Assembly: GCA_023247955.1 (NCBI GenBank)
Contig: JAHFFL010000031.1
Coordinates: 1-7,022 of the forward strand
DNA: 7,022 nt
Reading direction: 5' to 3'
Source: Candidatus Omnitrophota bacterium
GTDB taxonomy: Bacteria > Omnitrophota > Gorgyraeia > 2-02-FULL-51-18
Below, in pieces: positions 6,487 to 7,022 of this stretch. Position 1 is the first letter of the stretch; each line of letters starts with the position of its first letter. A program made the position numbers and the translations under genes. The notes below the pieces were generated by a model. That model saw only the letters and a list, made by a program, of their open reading frames with translations, ran no database searches and was not told where the DNA came from.

Positions 6487-6852
6487 ATGGAAACACGTCT
6501 TTGTATTTATTGCAAAGTTTCTTTTGCCCCCAACAAATACTCTCCCCGTCAGAAGGTTTGTTCCAGTCTCGAGTGCCAGAAGAAGAGGCAGCATGAAAGC
6601 ATGCGCGCCTGGCGCCAGAAAAACCCCAATTATTTCAAATATGATGAATCCAAAGGCCTGGTGTGGCTTGAGACCCAGCGCAAAAGATCCAAGAACTGGC
6701 GGGAAAAAAATCCTGACAAGATACGGTTGTATCGCCAGTCTCATCAGGCCGAATACCGCCAGTACATGAAGGAATACATGCGCCGTTACCGCGAAAAGAG
6801 AAAGGCCTCTACCCCGGGACAGTTTGAGCCGCCGCCGGTGCCTCCCGGATAA
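6487..6852 (+). CDS. Small four-cysteine zinc-ribbon-like, highly basic protein
   Basis: The 121-residue product has no function I can name. Near the N-terminus Cys6, Cys9, Cys25 and Cys30 (CX2C-X15-CX4C, within YSPRQKVCSSLECQKKRQ) look like a zinc-binding ribbon. The following part is strongly basic and aromatic, with a partly repeated unit: AWRQKNPNYF (41-50) and NWREKNPDKI (70-79), then tyrosine- and arginine-rich RQYMKEYMRRYREKRK (91-106), probably helical. The tail is a proline-rich QFEPPPVPPG. Such composition suggests nucleic acid binding. From memory it resembles uncharacterised CxxC...VCS..CQ..R proteins seen in planctomycetes and some deltaproteobacteria, but this was not searched. 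ATG 6487 is chosen because it lies 4 nt after the ROK stop and just before the cysteines. There is no Shine-Dalgarno sequence, so translation is probably coupled to the gene before. It precedes the bioB-like gene by 8 nt. Confidence 0.8.
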   Translation: METRLCIYCKVSFAPNKYSPRQKVCSSLECQKKRQHESMRAWRQKNPNYFKYDESKGLVWLETQRKRSKNWREKNPDKIRLYRQSHQAEYRQYMKEYMRRYREKRKASTPGQFEPPPVPPG

Positions 6853-6856
6853 AGGA
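6852..6856 (+). promoter_or_regulatory. Ribosome binding site of the bioB-like gene
   Basis: AAGGA overlaps the stop of the small basic protein gene and lies 4 nt before ATG 6861. It supports that start and co-translation from the same message. Confidence 0.6.
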
Positions 6857-6860
6857 AACC

Positions 6861-7022
6861 ATGCTGGATTTGATTTTGCAGGTCAGGGAAAAGGTTTTGG
6901 ACGGCGGGGAGGTCTCTCATGAGGAGGCGCTGGCGCTGACCCTGGCCTCGGGCCCTGAGATTCCGTACCTGGCCGCCGTCGCCAATGAAGTGCGCGAAAA
7001 ATTCGCCGGCCGCGCCATTGAA
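6861..7022 (+). CDS. bioB: Biotin synthase-like radical SAM enzyme, N-terminal fragment
   Basis: Only the first 54 residues are in the window and the frame is still open at the end. The sequence reads like the N-terminus of BioB: VLDGGEVSHEEALALTLA (residues 13-30), IPYLAAVANEVREKFAG (37-53) and the start of the strand that normally leads to the LC-I motif and the CxxxCxxC cluster site. BioB inserts sulfur into dethiobiotin using S-adenosylmethionine and iron-sulfur clusters, the last step of biotin synthesis in the cytoplasm. The radical SAM cysteines lie outside the window, so another BioB-like radical SAM enzyme such as HydE remains possible. The gene follows the two ROK regulators and the small basic protein at an 8-nt gap, which suggests one operon. 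Confidence 0.72.
   Translation, partial: MLDLILQVREKVLDGGEVSHEEALALTLASGPEIPYLAAVANEVREKFAGRAIE

Overview
All the genes I can support lie on the + strand and are tightly packed, so both ends of the window cut a gene. The organism looks like an uncultivated, moderately GC-rich bacterium. It carries an RND-type exporter, which implies a diderm envelope, a ThrH-type phosphatase and an adenylylation-type glutamine synthetase. The mixture does not point to one familiar lineage. A candidate phylum such as Omnitrophota is possible, but that is a weak inference.

Layout. Positions 1-702 are the C-terminal end of an RND/HAE1 efflux pump. A ThrH-type HAD phosphatase (716-1318) and an exodeoxyribonuclease III/AP endonuclease (1334-2107) follow at short spacing. 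A 229-bp leader with a possible TTGACA promoter and a strong ribosome binding site precedes a type I glutamine synthetase, glnA (2337-3878). A perfect 15-bp-stem hairpin closes that unit. An AT-rich spacer then carries a 13-bp tandem direct repeat and a TATAAT box. Next comes an apparent operon of two tandem ROK-family regulator paralogs (4016-5242 and 5244-6482), a small four-cysteine, very basic protein (6487-6852), and the start of a biotin synthase-like gene (6861 to the window end).

How the genes may work together. The left half reads as housekeeping: export, serine/phosphoester metabolism, DNA repair and nitrogen assimilation. The right half is the more interesting part. The two ROK proteins keep the winged helix-turn-helix but lack the usual ROK zinc motif, and in a manual ungapped alignment share about 38 of 70 residues over the DNA-binding region. 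They are translationally coupled to each other, and the repeat in front of them could be their own operator. The small zinc-ribbon-like protein and the bioB-like gene follow with gaps of 4 and 8 nt, so the regulators may be co-transcribed with biotin synthesis. No RNA genes, CRISPR arrays or insertion sequences were seen.
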